Below, piece by piece: positions 1 to 8,617 of a stretch of DNA of 64,000 nt. The stretch comes from Niallia circulans (GTDB lineage: Bacteria; Bacillota; Bacilli; Bacillales; Cytobacillaceae): contig NZ_RIBP01000004.1 of assembly GCF_007273535.1 (NCBI RefSeq), forward strand, positions 558,001 to 622,000. The letters are read 5' to 3'. How positions within the stretch are numbered: the first letter of the stretch is position 1; each line of letters begins with the position of its first letter. Position numbers and translations under genes: made by a program. The notes under the pieces were generated by a model. The model had not been told where the DNA came from, did not search any database, and worked only from the letters and a program-made list of their open reading frames with translations.

Positions 1-647
1 ATTGCCTTGCCACCCATCCGCTCATTTTCACCTTTTCTAATGCGTTGATACTGAACGAAAAACATATGAAGCAAATACAAAAATACAACTAAATCACTGC
101 CAACAATGGTACAGAATGCGATTAAGACAGATGTTTCCAAATCAAAGGAAAACCATTGAAAAAGAAAAACAAGCATTCCTAGTTGGACAATTTTCCGCAG
201 GAAATTAGATGCTGCTATTTTTCCCATTTGCTGTTTGCCCATAAAGAATCCTCTTGCGATCGACGTAAAGGAAATAACCGGCAGCAGCAAAAGAACGAGC
301 CATTTTAAGATTGGGTGATAGTCCTGGAATATTGGAATAAACGGAATGACGAAACCAGCGACTATCGTCAGCACAATTGTAAAGATGATTGTCCATTTTA
401 TTACTTGTTGAAGCATACTGTGATGATAGACTGAATCCTTTTCAGCAATAAACTTCGAAATAGAGACAGGAAGCTCAAAGCTCGCCAGCAGCACAATAAG
501 GAATATTGTTGGCAGAACTGTCATGAAAAGTCCAAGTCCCTGTTCCCCCAATTCCCGCGCCATAACCATGTTAATCAAAAACTCAATACATTCACCAAAA
601 AACGCCGTAACAATCAATAAAAGCGTACCCTTATAAAATGAGCTCAT
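1..647 (-). CDS. SpoVB/MurJ-like polysaccharide flippase, 3' end cut by window
   Basis: About 215 codons are visible, starting at ATG 645-647 behind a TAAGGAGAG ribosome binding site; the C-terminal half lies outside the window. The translation starts MSSFYKGTLLLIV and has several hydrophobic segments plus the early block GECIEFLINMVMARELGEQG, which is typical of stage V sporulation protein B and related MOP-superfamily flippases. Known members sit in the membrane and move lipid-linked precursors, with SpoVB acting in spore cortex synthesis. The gene is separated from the lia operon by a terminator. A role in sporulation is inferred, since other Wzx-like exporters have similar N-termini. Confidence 0.8.
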   Translation of the reverse strand, partial: MSSFYKGTLLLIVTAFFGECIEFLINMVMARELGEQGLGLFMTVLPTIFLIVLLASFELPVSISKFIAEKDSVYHHSMLQQVIKWTIIFTIVLTIVAGFVIPFIPIFQDYHPILKWLVLLLLPVISFTSIARGFFMGKQQMGKIAASNFLRKIVQLGMLVFLFQWFSFDLETSVLIAFCTIVGSDLVVFLYLLHMFFVQYQRIRKGENERMGGKA

Positions 648-696
648 CGATCTCTCCTTACAAAAAAAATAGATTATTTTCTTTTGCTTTTAAACC

Positions 697-725
697 ATCA
701 TATGAGACAAGTTATAAAAATATAT
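697..725 (-). promoter_or_regulatory. Possible sigma-E-like promoter of the SpoVB-like gene
   Basis: On the minus strand ATATATT is followed after about 14 bases by CATATGAT, which resembles the sigma-E pattern (xATATT, then CATACAxT). It lies about 50 bp before the start codon. This fits a sporulation gene, but the region is AT-rich and the match is imperfect. Confidence 0.3.
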
Positions 726-810
726 TTATTTGTTTTAAATTGATGTTAATCAAACGTTTGTTTAAATAGGACAAACCCAATAACGACAAGGCTTTATATC
801 AATTGAAATA

Positions 811-839
811 AAAAAAATCCGCAAGATTTCCCTGCGGAT
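811..839 (-). terminator. Terminator after liaR
   Basis: ATCCGCA and TGCGGAT form a 7-bp stem with a 9-base loop, followed on the minus strand by a run of U from A811-A817. It ends the lia operon just past the liaR stop. Confidence 0.85.
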
Positions 840-843
840 GCTT

Positions 844-1476
844 CTATTCAACAAGCCGATATTTAAATGCATAAATAACAGCCTGGGTCCTGTCCTGCAC
901 TTGTAGTTTGCTTAAAATATTACTAACATGTGTTTTGACTGTTTTTATGGCAATAAACAAAACATCAGCAATTTCCTGGTTGCTTTTCCCTTCAGCCATT
1001 AGCAGCAGTATTTCCATCTCTCTTGCTGTTAGTTCGTCATGAAGCAAGATTTGCGGCTTCTCTCTCATTTTCATCATCATTTTATCAGTGACCTCTGGTT
1101 CGAGAACAATCTGACCATTAAAGGTAGAACGGACTGCCTCTGCTATTTCACTTGCCTTTGACGTTTTCAGCATATAACTGGTCGCTCCTGCCTGCAATGC
1201 TGGATATACCTTCTCATCATCCAGAAAGCTCGTTACAATAATAATTTTCGCTTCTGGCCAGGCTTCCACAATATGCTTTGTTGCTTCAATTCCATCCATT
1301 TCATTCATGACCAAATCCATTAAAATGATATCAGGACGCAATTCTAAAGCCATATCAATTGCCGTTTTTCCATTGTCAGCTTCACCGACGACTTCAATAT
1401 CCGACTGTGCCGATAAATAGGAGGACACGCCTATCCGCACCATCTCGTGATCATCAACAAACAAAACTCTAATCAT
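844..1476 (-). CDS. liaR: LiaR/VraR-type response regulator (NarL/LuxR family)
   Basis: The 210-residue protein has an N-terminal receiver domain with acidic residues D8 and D9 and phospho-acceptor D54 (ILMDLVM), then a LuxR-type helix-turn-helix at about 146-205 ([20 protein letters not shown]). It starts 4 nt inside the preceding kinase gene, with GGAGG upstream. Receiving phosphate from LiaS it should activate the envelope-stress operon, including its own genes. Family assignment rests on gene order (membrane protein, PspA, LiaF, kinase, regulator), which matches lia loci of Firmicutes responding to lipid II-targeting antibiotics. It is the last gene before the terminator. Confidence 0.93.
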   Translation of the reverse strand: MIRVLFVDDHEMVRIGVSSYLSAQSDIEVVGEADNGKTAIDMALELRPDIILMDLVMNEMDGIEATKHIVEAWPEAKIIIVTSFLDDEKVYPALQAGATSYMLKTSKASEIAEAVRSTFNGQIVLEPEVTDKMMMKMREKPQILLHDELTAREMEILLLMAEGKSNQEIADVLFIAIKTVKTHVSNILSKLQVQDRTQAVIYAFKYRLVE

Positions 1477-2519
1477 GCTTTCGCCTCCACATCTAAAATC
1501 ATTGGCACCTTCACTTCAAGCCGTGTCCCTTTTTGCTGCAGACTGACAATTTTCAGCTGACCGCCAATTTCCGCTGCCCGCTCCTGCATATTCTGCAGTC
1601 CATATGAGCCGGTTTTGCTTTCTTCCACATCGAATCCAATCCCATCATCCATGACCCTTAAGATAATATATTGTTCTCTATGTAAAAGCTGCACATCAAA
1701 CTTACTTGCTTTTGCATGCCTAAGAGTATTTGATACAGATTCCTGCAGTATACGGAATAAATGGTCTTCAATCCCTTTATCTAAACTAAATTCCTCTAGC
1801 TTCCATGTGATTTTCATTTCTACTTTATGGACAAGCTCTGATAAAAGCTCCATTATTCCTTCTTTTAACGTTTTATCCTTAAGAGCTGCAGGTCTCAAGT
1901 GCAGCAGCAATGCTCTCATTTCAAGCTGTGACTGGTGGATCGTCTCTTCAACTAACTTTAACTGCTTTGACTCAATCGGATCGCCTTCTGGTTGCCTTCT
2001 TTCATTGATTGCAGATAATAGCATGGATGCAGCAAAAAGCTGCTGACTGACAGAATCGTGAAGCTCTCTTGCCAGCCGATTCCGTTCATCAGCAATGACA
2101 GCTTGCACTCTAGTATGCTGATCCTCTGCTTGCTCTGTCACAAGCTTTTGTGATAGGCGAATCTGTTCCTTAAGTTTGTTTTGTACATTCGTTATTTTTG
2201 CCCCTAAAGAATGTATTTCCTCATAAAAGCCAGAGCTCTCTCGTTCCAATTCCTTATTTTTGTCTCCGCTGTGAATGATTCCATCAAGTGCATTAAACTG
2301 CTTCCTCCACGAATACCCGCTCATAACACCAAAAAAAAGACCTATTGCCACATCCGCACTTACCAGAAATAAAACAAATGGGATATCAAGGACTTGCTTT
2401 TCCCAAATATCATTCCAGCTATCTAGTGGAAACACAAGCAGGAAGGCACCAGATGTGAACAGAAGCAGAATTAATGCAATACTCATTCCCCATAAGATTT
2501 GCCTTTGAATTATGCTCAT
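1473..2519 (-). CDS. liaS: LiaS/VraS-type sensor histidine kinase
   Basis: The 348-residue membrane kinase has two predicted transmembrane helices (about 10-30 and 45-67) with a very short extracytoplasmic loop, typical of intramembrane-sensing kinases. A HisKA_3 dimerisation domain carries the phosphorylated H154 in [14 protein letters not shown], followed by a HATPase_c domain with an N-box ([12 protein letters not shown]) and G-boxes ([19 protein letters not shown]). It overlaps liaF by 4 nt (ATGA) and liaR by 4 nt, indicating translational coupling. It should phosphorylate LiaR on cell-envelope damage, with LiaF as inhibitor. Confidence 0.93.
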   Translation of the reverse strand: MSIIQRQILWGMSIALILLLFTSGAFLLVFPLDSWNDIWEKQVLDIPFVLFLVSADVAIGLFFGVMSGYSWRKQFNALDGIIHSGDKNKELERESSGFYEEIHSLGAKITNVQNKLKEQIRLSQKLVTEQAEDQHTRVQAVIADERNRLARELHDSVSQQLFAASMLLSAINERRQPEGDPIESKQLKLVEETIHQSQLEMRALLLHLRPAALKDKTLKEGIMELLSELVHKVEMKITWKLEEFSLDKGIEDHLFRILQESVSNTLRHAKASKFDVQLLHREQYIILRVMDDGIGFDVEESKTGSYGLQNMQERAAEIGGQLKIVSLQQKGTRLEVKVPMILDVEAKA

Positions 2520-3256
2520 ATTCTTTTCACCTCAAGATTTCCTACAAGGAAAGAGGTGATAATCTTCACTCTTGTCTCAGCCTGGTCAAAGCCAGTGCTG
2601 CTTCTCATAATATTCATATTGAATGCATTGACCGCATTTTCTTCATCAAATATATACGCAGAACCGAGCAGGACAGAATGGTTGACACTGACCTCTAAAT
2701 CATAAGGAATGTATATCTTGACATTGCCGACTAAATTTCGTACTGCTATTACTGTCTCCCCTTGCGGTAAAACGGTATAGCTTAGATCGATGATTGTGTC
2801 GCTTGCACCTGTTTGAATATTGATATCCTTCCATTCATAAACATGATCAGGTGTCTCATTCCGATGAAACAGGCGATTGCGAAACATTGGCTCCTTTTTA
2901 ATAATGACTTCATCATCATCATCTACTGCTTCCTTATGCTTGATGATCGGCTTGATTACTTCTTTATTGTTCTTTTTCTGGATATACTGCACAAACCAGT
3001 AAAAAAGAAGACTAAACAGCAGGAATTTAACTGTAAACATATTTAGAACACTGATTAAAAGTATAAGCAAGCCAGCCCAAAACATCAGCTTTCCTATTTT
3101 CCTTTTTCTTCCCTTTTTACCGTAATACATTAATCCAATCGAAACTACAAAGGAAAAAATCAGCCCTGGGTGTAAAACAAAAATCTCTAATAGAAGCAGG
3201 AATCCAGCGATGATGACAATCCAACCTGCAAAGTCTTTCTTTATTCTCTGAAACAA
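2516..3256 (-). CDS. liaF: LiaF-like inhibitor of LiaS
   Basis: About 246 residues if started at TTG 3254-3256. The longer reading from ATG 3274 would place the ribosome binding site (AAGGAGGAAT) inside its own codons 2-5, so the TTG 7 bases after GGAGG is the better start. The N-terminal third has three or four short hydrophobic helices; the soluble C-terminal domain (last ~110 residues, including GETVIAVRNLVGNVKIYIPYD) matches the LiaF/YvqF C-terminal fold. In known systems LiaF keeps LiaS inactive without stress. It overlaps liaS by 4 nt and has the same order as in B. subtilis. Confidence 0.85.
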   Translation of the reverse strand: MFQRIKKDFAGWIVIIAGFLLLLEIFVLHPGLIFSFVVSIGLMYYGKKGRKRKIGKLMFWAGLLILLISVLNMFTVKFLLFSLLFYWFVQYIQKKNNKEVIKPIIKHKEAVDDDDEVIIKKEPMFRNRLFHRNETPDHVYEWKDINIQTGASDTIIDLSYTVLPQGETVIAVRNLVGNVKIYIPYDLEVSVNHSVLLGSAYIFDEENAVNAFNMNIMRSSTGFDQAETRVKIITSFLVGNLEVKRI

Positions 3257-3328
3257 CGGAATTCCTCCTTCCATTCATGCTTGCTACGCTCTTCCGGCTA
3301 TTGATAATAGTATATTATCCACACTCGG

Positions 3329-3355
3329 AAAGGCGTATAAAAAACCTACGCCTTT
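3329..3355 (-). other. Hairpin between pspA and liaF
   Basis: AAAGGCGTA and TACGCCTTT form a perfect 9-bp stem with a 9-base loop in the gap between pspA and liaF. No U-run follows on the minus strand, so it is more likely an mRNA processing or stabilising element, or a partial attenuator lowering expression of the downstream regulators, than a full terminator. Confidence 0.55.
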
Positions 3356-3372
3356 TAAGAATATCATTTTTT

Positions 3373-4020
3373 TCAGGAAGTGAAAGTTTCATCTTTCTTT
3401 TCCTCAATCTTTTTTTCTAAAGCAGCTATTTTTTCATCAATTGTATGCTGATAGTACTTGTTTGTTATCTTTTTCTCCAGACCGTCAATATATGTTTCCA
3501 TTTCGTCGAACTTAGCTGTTCCTGCAGAATTTCCTTGTTTATCGGTAATTTTATTCATTGTGTAAGAAGCTCTAGTCATGTTTTCCTTCCCCATCAGCTC
3601 AAGACGACGAATATTCATATCCTTCAGTTTGTGCTTCATTTCTGCATATTTTGCTTCTAGCTCACTTGTCTGCTTATCAGTGATTTTCAGTGATTCCGTT
3701 AAACGGACAATTCTTTCCTCATAATGATGTTGTTCTGTCTGTGCAAAAGAGAACAATTCCTCTTCGCCAGCCTGTGAAGCAATTTCTGCTTGCTTTTTAC
3801 GTTTTGCTGCAAGCTCCTCAGCCTCTTTAAGCTCTTTTGTGAATGCTTCTTTTAGTACGTATTGTCGTTTCACAAGCTCTTTTACTTTTTCTGTTTCTTT
3901 TTCACATTCTCTTAAATATTGGTTAAGAAGCGTTAGGGGATTTTTGTTTTCCTTTTTGTCGAGCACTTCGTTTATATCTGCCATTACTGCATTTTTAATT
4001 CTTTCTAATAGGTTTGCCAT
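3373..4020 (-). CDS. pspA: PspA/IM30 (LiaH-like) membrane-stress protein
   Basis: The 215-residue protein is almost entirely charged alpha-helix (heptad-rich from about residue 25 to 205), with the PspA/IM30 start MANLLERIKNAVMADINEVLDKKENK. PspA family proteins are peripheral membrane proteins that form large oligomers and limit proton leakage after envelope damage; LiaH is the B. subtilis form. It is the second gene of the operon, behind a small membrane protein that probably anchors it. Its position before LiaFSR suggests it is the main effector of the response. Confidence 0.92.
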   Translation of the reverse strand: MANLLERIKNAVMADINEVLDKKENKNPLTLLNQYLRECEKETEKVKELVKRQYVLKEAFTKELKEAEELAAKRKKQAEIASQAGEEELFSFAQTEQHHYEERIVRLTESLKITDKQTSELEAKYAEMKHKLKDMNIRRLELMGKENMTRASYTMNKITDKQGNSAGTAKFDEMETYIDGLEKKITNKYYQHTIDEKIAALEKKIEEKKDETFTS

Positions 4021-4040
4021 AATTTTTTCCTCTTTTCTGT

Positions 4041-4391
4041 TTAGTTTTTATTTAGTTCAGACCATTGCTTTTCAAAATTCTGGAACGGATCATCTGAGTT
4101 TGATTTCTGTGTAACTGCGCCTGATTTTTTCCACTTCTTAAACACTAACAACAGGACATATGCTGCAACAAGGGCAATAATTGCTGGAAGGTTGCTTGCT
4201 GTGATGCACAGTAACACGATACCTAAAGCACCCCAGCCTATTTTTGCTCCAGTTGTACCTGCCTTCATAAATTGCTTGAACACAAGGTACAGCAATACTC
4301 CGCTAATAACTAATCCTACTAAAGGACCTAAATGTGACAGCAGAACAATTGCCGCCGTCGCTCCTATAAGAAATAAACCAACTTTTTTCAT
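4041..4391 (-). CDS. Small membrane protein heading the lia operon (Lmo0954-like)
   Basis: 116 residues from ATG 4389-4391 with GGAGA nine bases upstream; a TTG one codon earlier is possible. Three to four hydrophobic helices fill residues 4-90, and the tail is polar (DDPFQNFEKQWSELNKN). It resembles the Lmo0954 family found next to PspA genes in Listeria and Bacillaceae. It occupies the place of LiaI, the membrane anchor of LiaH, but is not obviously homologous. An anchoring role for PspA is inferred from position only. No LiaG gene is present. Confidence 0.8.
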   Translation of the reverse strand: MKKVGLFLIGATAAIVLLSHLGPLVGLVISGVLLYLVFKQFMKAGTTGAKIGWGALGIVLLCITASNLPAIIALVAAYVLLLVFKKWKKSGAVTQKSNSDDPFQNFEKQWSELNKN

Positions 4392-4419
4392 CAATCAATC
4401 TCTCCTTTCTTATACTCCT

Positions 4420-4503
4420 ATCATAGCTTTCGACATGATTTTTCATAACGTGCTTCCGCTTGATTTCTTTCTAAGACTTGAGGCTTAGTGAATGCTCAGC
4501 ATT
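4420..4503 (-). promoter_or_regulatory. Promoter and candidate LiaR-binding region of the lia operon
   Basis: Minus-strand TTATGA (4443-4448), a 17-bp spacer and TATGAT (4420-4425) form a sigma-A-like promoter about 30 bp before the first start codon. Upstream lie two dyads: CTAAGAC/GGCTTAG (4471-4488) and the perfect 13-bp palindrome AATGCTcAGCATT (4491-4503). These are plausible regulator sites but were not matched to a known LiaR box. Confidence 0.4.
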
Positions 4504-4514
4504 TTAAGGCATAC

Positions 4515-4544
4515 GAAAAAAAGACCTTCATGCAGAAGGTCTTT
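4515..4544 (-). terminator. Terminator of the thi operon
   Basis: AAAGACCTTC and GAAGGTCTTT form a perfect 10-bp stem with a 5-base loop, followed on the minus strand by a U-run (A515-A519 on the plus strand). It lies 30 bp past the thiF stop. Confidence 0.85.
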
Positions 4545-4574
4545 ATATGTAACACCTTATAAACTCAATCCTTT

Positions 4575-5579
4575 TCACCCCACGAGTCTGCTGTAAATCG
4601 CCCTTGCTCTTGTCCGCTCGCTTGTACCATGAATAATGGCACGGCCGTCCTTAAAGAGAACAATGCGATGGTCTTCATATTCACATGCAAGCAAATATGG
4701 ATTTACTATCATATTTTGAACAACATGCTGGATGCTTTGGGACAATGCCTTTAAATCATAAATATGGGAAATGCCAGGGCGTATTTGGATGGCATCTCTG
4801 CCGCATAGTATGTCTGTCTTTGTTTGATTAACAGCTTCTAAATATGGAAAGGCCTTGTGACTGCAGGCAGGACAATGCGAATCCTTCAGTTTTCCTGTAT
4901 GAATTTCTGCTTTTTGCATATTCCAAATATCATAGGATATAAGCAAAGGTTCCACGGCCTTTCCAGTGAGAATTTTCAAGGCATAAGTCGTTTGAAATGC
5001 TGCCACAAGCTGGACAATTGGGCTGATGACTCCGACACTGTCACATGTCTCTGTTTGTGCAGGGAGATGCTTAACAATACAGTGCAGGCAGGGTGTAGTG
5101 CCTGGAATGACGGGATATGTTAAGCCATAGCTGCCGACACACGCACCAAATATATATGGTATATTCATTTTTACGGCTGCATCATTAATGATGAGTCTTG
5201 TTTCAAAGTTATCCATGCCATCGATGATAATCGAAGCGTCCTTGATGATTGTCTCAATGTTTTGACCTGTTATATCCTCTATACGACAATCTATGGAAAC
5301 ATCACTGTTTATTTTCTCTAATCTCTGTTTTGCAGCTACAGCCTTAGGTAGCTTTAAGGCAGCATCTTCCTCGGTATACAGCTGCTGTCTCTGGAGGTTG
5401 CTCCATTCGACATAATCTCTATCTATTATAGTCAGCTTCTTGATGCCTGCTCTTGTCAGCATTTCCGCTGTCGAAGAACCAAGTGCGCCGACACCTAAAA
5501 TAACCGCATGACTTTCTTCCAGTCTTTTTTGGCCTCCAGCTCCGATGAACAGCTCCTGTTTGGCATACTTTCTTATCAT
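4575..5579 (-). CDS. thiF: ThiF/MoeB-family adenylyltransferase
   Basis: 334 residues. E1-like fold with nucleotide-binding motif [13 protein letters not shown] (about 30-42), the aspartate-containing block [15 protein letters not shown], and two CxxC pairs (CLHC near 170 and CPAC near 240) that bind structural zinc in this family. It adenylates the C-terminal Gly-Gly of ThiS so that the carrier can receive sulfur for the thiazole ring. The last 70 residues form an extra C-terminal domain. It overlaps thiG by 4 nt (ATGA) and ends the operon. MoeB is an alternative, but the thi context decides. Confidence 0.9.
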   Translation of the reverse strand: MIRKYAKQELFIGAGGQKRLEESHAVILGVGALGSSTAEMLTRAGIKKLTIIDRDYVEWSNLQRQQLYTEEDAALKLPKAVAAKQRLEKINSDVSIDCRIEDITGQNIETIIKDASIIIDGMDNFETRLIINDAAVKMNIPYIFGACVGSYGLTYPVIPGTTPCLHCIVKHLPAQTETCDSVGVISPIVQLVAAFQTTYALKILTGKAVEPLLISYDIWNMQKAEIHTGKLKDSHCPACSHKAFPYLEAVNQTKTDILCGRDAIQIRPGISHIYDLKALSQSIQHVVQNMIVNPYLLACEYEDHRIVLFKDGRAIIHGTSERTRARAIYSRLVG

Positions 5580-6343
5580 GATGTTACCAATCCGCTTATT
5601 GGGCTGCTCGCTTCGCCATATTCCTTCACATCCATTCGGCCAGCTTCAAAGCCAAGTCTTCCTGCTTCAATTGCCAGACTCATCGCCTTTGCCATTTTAA
5701 CAGGATCGCCTGCATTGGACACTGCCGTGTTCAGTAGGACGCCATCTGCCCCAAGCTCCATTGCATAAGCTGCGTCCTTAGGAGAACCAACACCTGCATC
5801 TACAATAACAGGAATGGCTGATTGCTCAATTATCAGGCGGATATTTAACGGGTTAATGATTCCTCTTCCAGAACCGATTGGAGCTGCGCCTGGCATCACA
5901 GCATGTACACCTAACTCCTCGAGACGCTTAGCTAACACCACATCGTCAGACGTATACGGCAAAACAGTGAAACCTAACTCCAGCAGCTTTTCTGAAGCCT
6001 TCAATGTTTCAATCGGATCTGGCAGCAATGATTTGCTGCAGCCGATAATCTCCACCTTAACCATGTCACAAAGACCTGAAGCCTTTGCAAGCTTTGCAAT
6101 TCTAACAGCTTCGTCCGCATTTTTCGCTCCTGCTGTATTAGGCAGCAGCGAATATTTTGTTAAATCCAATTGCTCAAGGAAGTTAGGCTGAGATTCCTCA
6201 AACACATTCATTCTTCTGACAGCAAATGTTAATATCTCGGCACCTGAGACTGCTACAGCCTCTTTCTGTATATCATATGATGGATATTTACCTGTCCCAA
6301 GCAGTAATCTTGATTGAAATGTGTGATTTCCTATTTTCAACAT
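5576..6343 (-). CDS. thiG: Thiazole synthase ThiG
   Basis: 255 residues, the usual length. TIM barrel beginning [22 protein letters not shown], with the strand VKVEIIG that carries the Schiff-base lysine in ThiG enzymes, and phosphate-binding glycine motifs [12 protein letters not shown] and [13 protein letters not shown]. It condenses deoxyxylulose 5-phosphate, dehydroglycine and ThiS-thiocarboxylate into the thiazole phosphate. Its GGAGGAGG site lies in the last codons of thiS, so the two genes are translationally linked. Confidence 0.96.
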   Translation of the reverse strand: MLKIGNHTFQSRLLLGTGKYPSYDIQKEAVAVSGAEILTFAVRRMNVFEESQPNFLEQLDLTKYSLLPNTAGAKNADEAVRIAKLAKASGLCDMVKVEIIGCSKSLLPDPIETLKASEKLLELGFTVLPYTSDDVVLAKRLEELGVHAVMPGAAPIGSGRGIINPLNIRLIIEQSAIPVIVDAGVGSPKDAAYAMELGADGVLLNTAVSNAGDPVKMAKAMSLAIEAGRLGFEAGRMDVKEYGEASSPISGLVTS

Positions 6344-6345
6344 AA

Positions 6346-6549
6346 TTATCCTCCTCCTACAAAATGAATAAGCTCTAATATATCCCTATTAACAAGGGTT
6401 GTAGATTGATAGTTTTCTTTGTCAATAATTTCTCTGTTTAGCTCTGCTATAACTATTCTGTCCTTAAGTCCATACCATACTAGTAAATCTTGCAATGTCA
6501 CAATCTCTTCCGGTATATCCGCAGATTTCCCATTCAATTGAATAATCAT
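6346..6549 (-). CDS. thiS: Sulfur carrier protein ThiS
   Basis: 67 residues, with ubiquitin-like sequence and the essential C-terminal Gly-Gly (ending HFVGGG). ThiF adenylates this end, which is then converted to a thiocarboxylate that ThiG uses as sulfur donor. AAAGGGTG lies upstream, and the start overlaps the end of thiO by 4 nt. Here the terminal motif is GGG, one glycine more than the minimum. Confidence 0.95.
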   Translation of the reverse strand: MIIQLNGKSADIPEEIVTLQDLLVWYGLKDRIVIAELNREIIDKENYQSTTLVNRDILELIHFVGGG

Positions 6550-7676
6550 TGCAGCACACCCTTTCTTTCTGCAACTTTTTCTGCCCTATCAAGCTTGAAG
6601 GCAGTAACCCAATCCTTGTTAACACTTCTTCCCATTAATAAATCCCTGATCATCATCGCTGTTGCCGGTGCCATTAATATCCCGTTTCGTTGATGTCCTG
6701 CTGCAAAATAAAGGCCTCGGGTTTCAGGATGTTCACCGATAAATGGTCTTTTATCAAAGGATTGAGGCCTTAATCCTGCCCAGAACTTATGTGGCCGCAT
6801 TGTCGAAATTTCCGGCATCAGGATTTTGGCCTTCTCCATTATTTCCTGGATTCCTCCGAAGGTCGGCAATTCATTCCAATCATTCCATTTCTGCGTTGCT
6901 CCGATAACCAATTGATTGTTATTCCTTGGCACGATGTAACTTTTCTCATGAAACAATGTTTTCGTTAATGGCATTTTGTCATTTATAACAGACAAACATT
7001 CTCCTTTTATGGGAACTATGGCATGCTGCAAGCCAGCCTCAGAAAAAAACTTATTTGACCACACTCCGCAAGCAATGATTACATTATCCGCATAAAAGCT
7101 GTTGTTCGTTGTCTTTATTAGAAATCCTGTACCTTCTTGGACTACTTCAAGCACCATCGTATGTTCAAAGATTCTGGCACCGTTTTTTAGGGCGCCCTTA
7201 CAAAATCCATTGCAAGCAGATAATGGCGTTACATGAACATCGTCTTTCATATAGACAGCACCGAGTATTTCCTGACTGGCATGCTTTTCAGCCATATACA
7301 CCTCTTCCTTTGACAGCCATTGGACAGGGGGCAGCTTCATAACATCTTCTAGTTTTCTTTTCTCGCCTTCTGAAAACACAAGGTTTAAAATGCCGCCTTT
7401 TTTCAGCTCGATATCAATACCACAAGTATTTTTTAATTGCTTTGATAGACTGTCATATTGACAATGGCTGTTTGCAACAAATGAGTATATATCCTTGAAT
7501 TCCTCCCATTCAGAATGGGCACCGAGCATTCCTGCTGCAGCACTCGTTGTTTTTCCGCCGACTTCATTTGCTTCAAATACAGCGGTTTGAATGTTTTCTG
7601 CCGATAGGTAATAGGCAATCGCATTGCCTATAATACCGCCGCCAATGACAGCCGCTTCAAACTTTTGAATTTGCAT
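6546..7676 (-). CDS. thiO: Glycine oxidase ThiO
   Basis: About 376 residues from the ATG at 7674-7676, chosen because AAAGGTG lies 8 bases upstream; longer in-frame starts reach back into tenI. An N-terminal Rossmann motif AVIGGGIIGNAIAYYLS binds FAD, and the C-terminal RPQSFDKRPFIGEHPETRGLYFAAGHQRNGI region is typical of DAO-family oxidases (quoted in parts: residues about 325-360). It oxidises glycine to iminoglycine for the thiazole ring, the aerobic Bacillus route. The start overlaps tenI by 20 nt. Confidence 0.93.
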   Translation of the reverse strand: MQIQKFEAAVIGGGIIGNAIAYYLSAENIQTAVFEANEVGGKTTSAAAGMLGAHSEWEEFKDIYSFVANSHCQYDSLSKQLKNTCGIDIELKKGGILNLVFSEGEKRKLEDVMKLPPVQWLSKEEVYMAEKHASQEILGAVYMKDDVHVTPLSACNGFCKGALKNGARIFEHTMVLEVVQEGTGFLIKTTNNSFYADNVIIACGVWSNKFFSEAGLQHAIVPIKGECLSVINDKMPLTKTLFHEKSYIVPRNNNQLVIGATQKWNDWNELPTFGGIQEIMEKAKILMPEISTMRPHKFWAGLRPQSFDKRPFIGEHPETRGLYFAAGHQRNGILMAPATAMMIRDLLMGRSVNKDWVTAFKLDRAEKVAERKGVLQ

Positions 7677-8271
7677 ACACTTTGCACCTTTCATAATAGT
7701 TTTGAGCGGCAAGTTGCGGATTTTCCGCCCCAAAAATCCCTGACATGATGGCAATGCCATCCGCTCCGCAATTATTTATTTCACTTACAAGCTCCTCCGT
7801 AATTCCGCCGATTGCATATACAGGAATGCTGACCTGCTTCTTTATTTCATGCAATATTTTGATTCCATTTGGAGGAACCCCTCTTTTACTTTCCGTATGA
7901 AAGCAATGCCCGTAAAGGAGATAGTCAGCTCCCTCCCTTTCTGCATCTAATGCTGATTGAAGGCTATGCACAGATCTTCCTGCAAGCCGGCAGGCAGTTT
8001 TCTTTCTGACTGCCTCAATTGGTAACCCCTTTTCAGGTAGGTGTACATGAAGCATATTGGCCAGCAGCAAAATTTCTCCCCTTCCATTAACGATTATTTT
8101 TCTTTTATCTGCTCCTTTTGCCAGCAGCTGTTTGCATAGACAATAAATTTCTAACATCGATTTTGACTTCTCCCTTATATGCACATAATCAACATATGGA
8201 AGAATTTTCAGGATGATTTCACCTGTTTTTTCAACTGAAAAGGAATCATTTGTTATTGCAGCAAGCTTCAT
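7657..8271 (-). CDS. tenI: Thiazole tautomerase TenI
   Basis: 204 residues, ThiE-like TIM barrel with the family features HIREKS, GRSVHSLQSALDAEREGADYL, and YAIGGITEELVSEINNCGADG. TenI aromatises the thiazole product of ThiG; ThiE-type phosphate synthase has the same fold. TenI is chosen because the gene order tenI-thiO-thiS-thiG-thiF matches B. subtilis. It is the first gene after the riboswitch, with AAAGGTGGT upstream. The usual neighbours tenA and thiD are absent here. Confidence 0.88.
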   Translation of the reverse strand: MKLAAITNDSFSVEKTGEIILKILPYVDYVHIREKSKSMLEIYCLCKQLLAKGADKRKIIVNGRGEILLLANMLHVHLPEKGLPIEAVRKKTACRLAGRSVHSLQSALDAEREGADYLLYGHCFHTESKRGVPPNGIKILHEIKKQVSIPVYAIGGITEELVSEINNCGADGIAIMSGIFGAENPQLAAQNYYERCKVYANSKV

Positions 8272-8343
8272 TTTAAACCACCTTTACCTATCTACTTACT
8301 CAACATTAAAGTTTAGCCATCCCTCCAAATTCTGTCTTTTCCC

Positions 8344-8380
8344 AACAAAAAAACCACTTTCCCGCATAGGAAAGTGGTTT
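8344..8380 (-). terminator. Riboswitch-controlled terminator before tenI
   Basis: AAACCACTTTCC and GGAAAGTGGTTT form a perfect 12-bp stem with a 6-base loop, followed on the minus strand by a U-run. This is the expression platform of the TPP riboswitch. Its 5' arm is also complementary to the end of the aptamer (8426-8439), so binding of the two would disrupt it. Confidence 0.9.
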
Positions 8381-8424
8381 GTGATTTTGTACAATACTCC
8401 AAAAAGTGCACAACAAAACAATCT

Positions 8425-8517
8425 GCCACTTTCCTACGCAGGTGCGAACCTGTTCAGGTTATGAGGGTTTAAAAGTAGCTACTTTATTCTCAGCCCTTAT
8501 CAAGGGATCCCCTAGTG
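8425..8517 (-). ncRNA. TPP riboswitch (THI element) aptamer
   Basis: On the minus strand the conserved pieces appear in order: CTAGGGGATCCC, GGGCTGAGA, ACCCTCATAACCTGAACAGG, and GCGTAGGAAAGTGG. P1 can form from UCACU with AGUGG. The last 14 bases pair with terminator bases 8364-8377 (one G-U pair), giving an antiterminator. High TPP should stabilise the aptamer, free the terminator and shut off tenI-thiOSGF. Confidence 0.96.
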
Positions 8518-8550
8518 ATGATTTTCATTTTCGTTTTCTTTTGTACTTAA

Positions 8551-8578
8551 AGGATATCATATTCACCTTATATTTCAA
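8551..8578 (-). promoter_or_regulatory. Probable promoter of the thi operon
   Basis: Minus-strand TTGAAA, a 16-bp spacer and TATCCT lie 35-60 bp before the TPP aptamer, the expected position for a riboswitch leader. The -10 element is a weak match. Confidence 0.45.
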
Positions 8579-8617
8579 GCAATTATGTGAAATTTTAAGA
8601 ATCATTTATCTATTTCG

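Noticed and set aside
205..396. 63-codon minus-strand ORF in the flippase gene
   Set aside because: It lies in another frame of the SpoVB-like gene, which itself is supported by a ribosome binding site and family motifs.
1615..2046. 143-codon plus-strand ORF opposite liaS
   Set aside because: No ribosome binding site or recognisable domain; antisense to a well-supported kinase.
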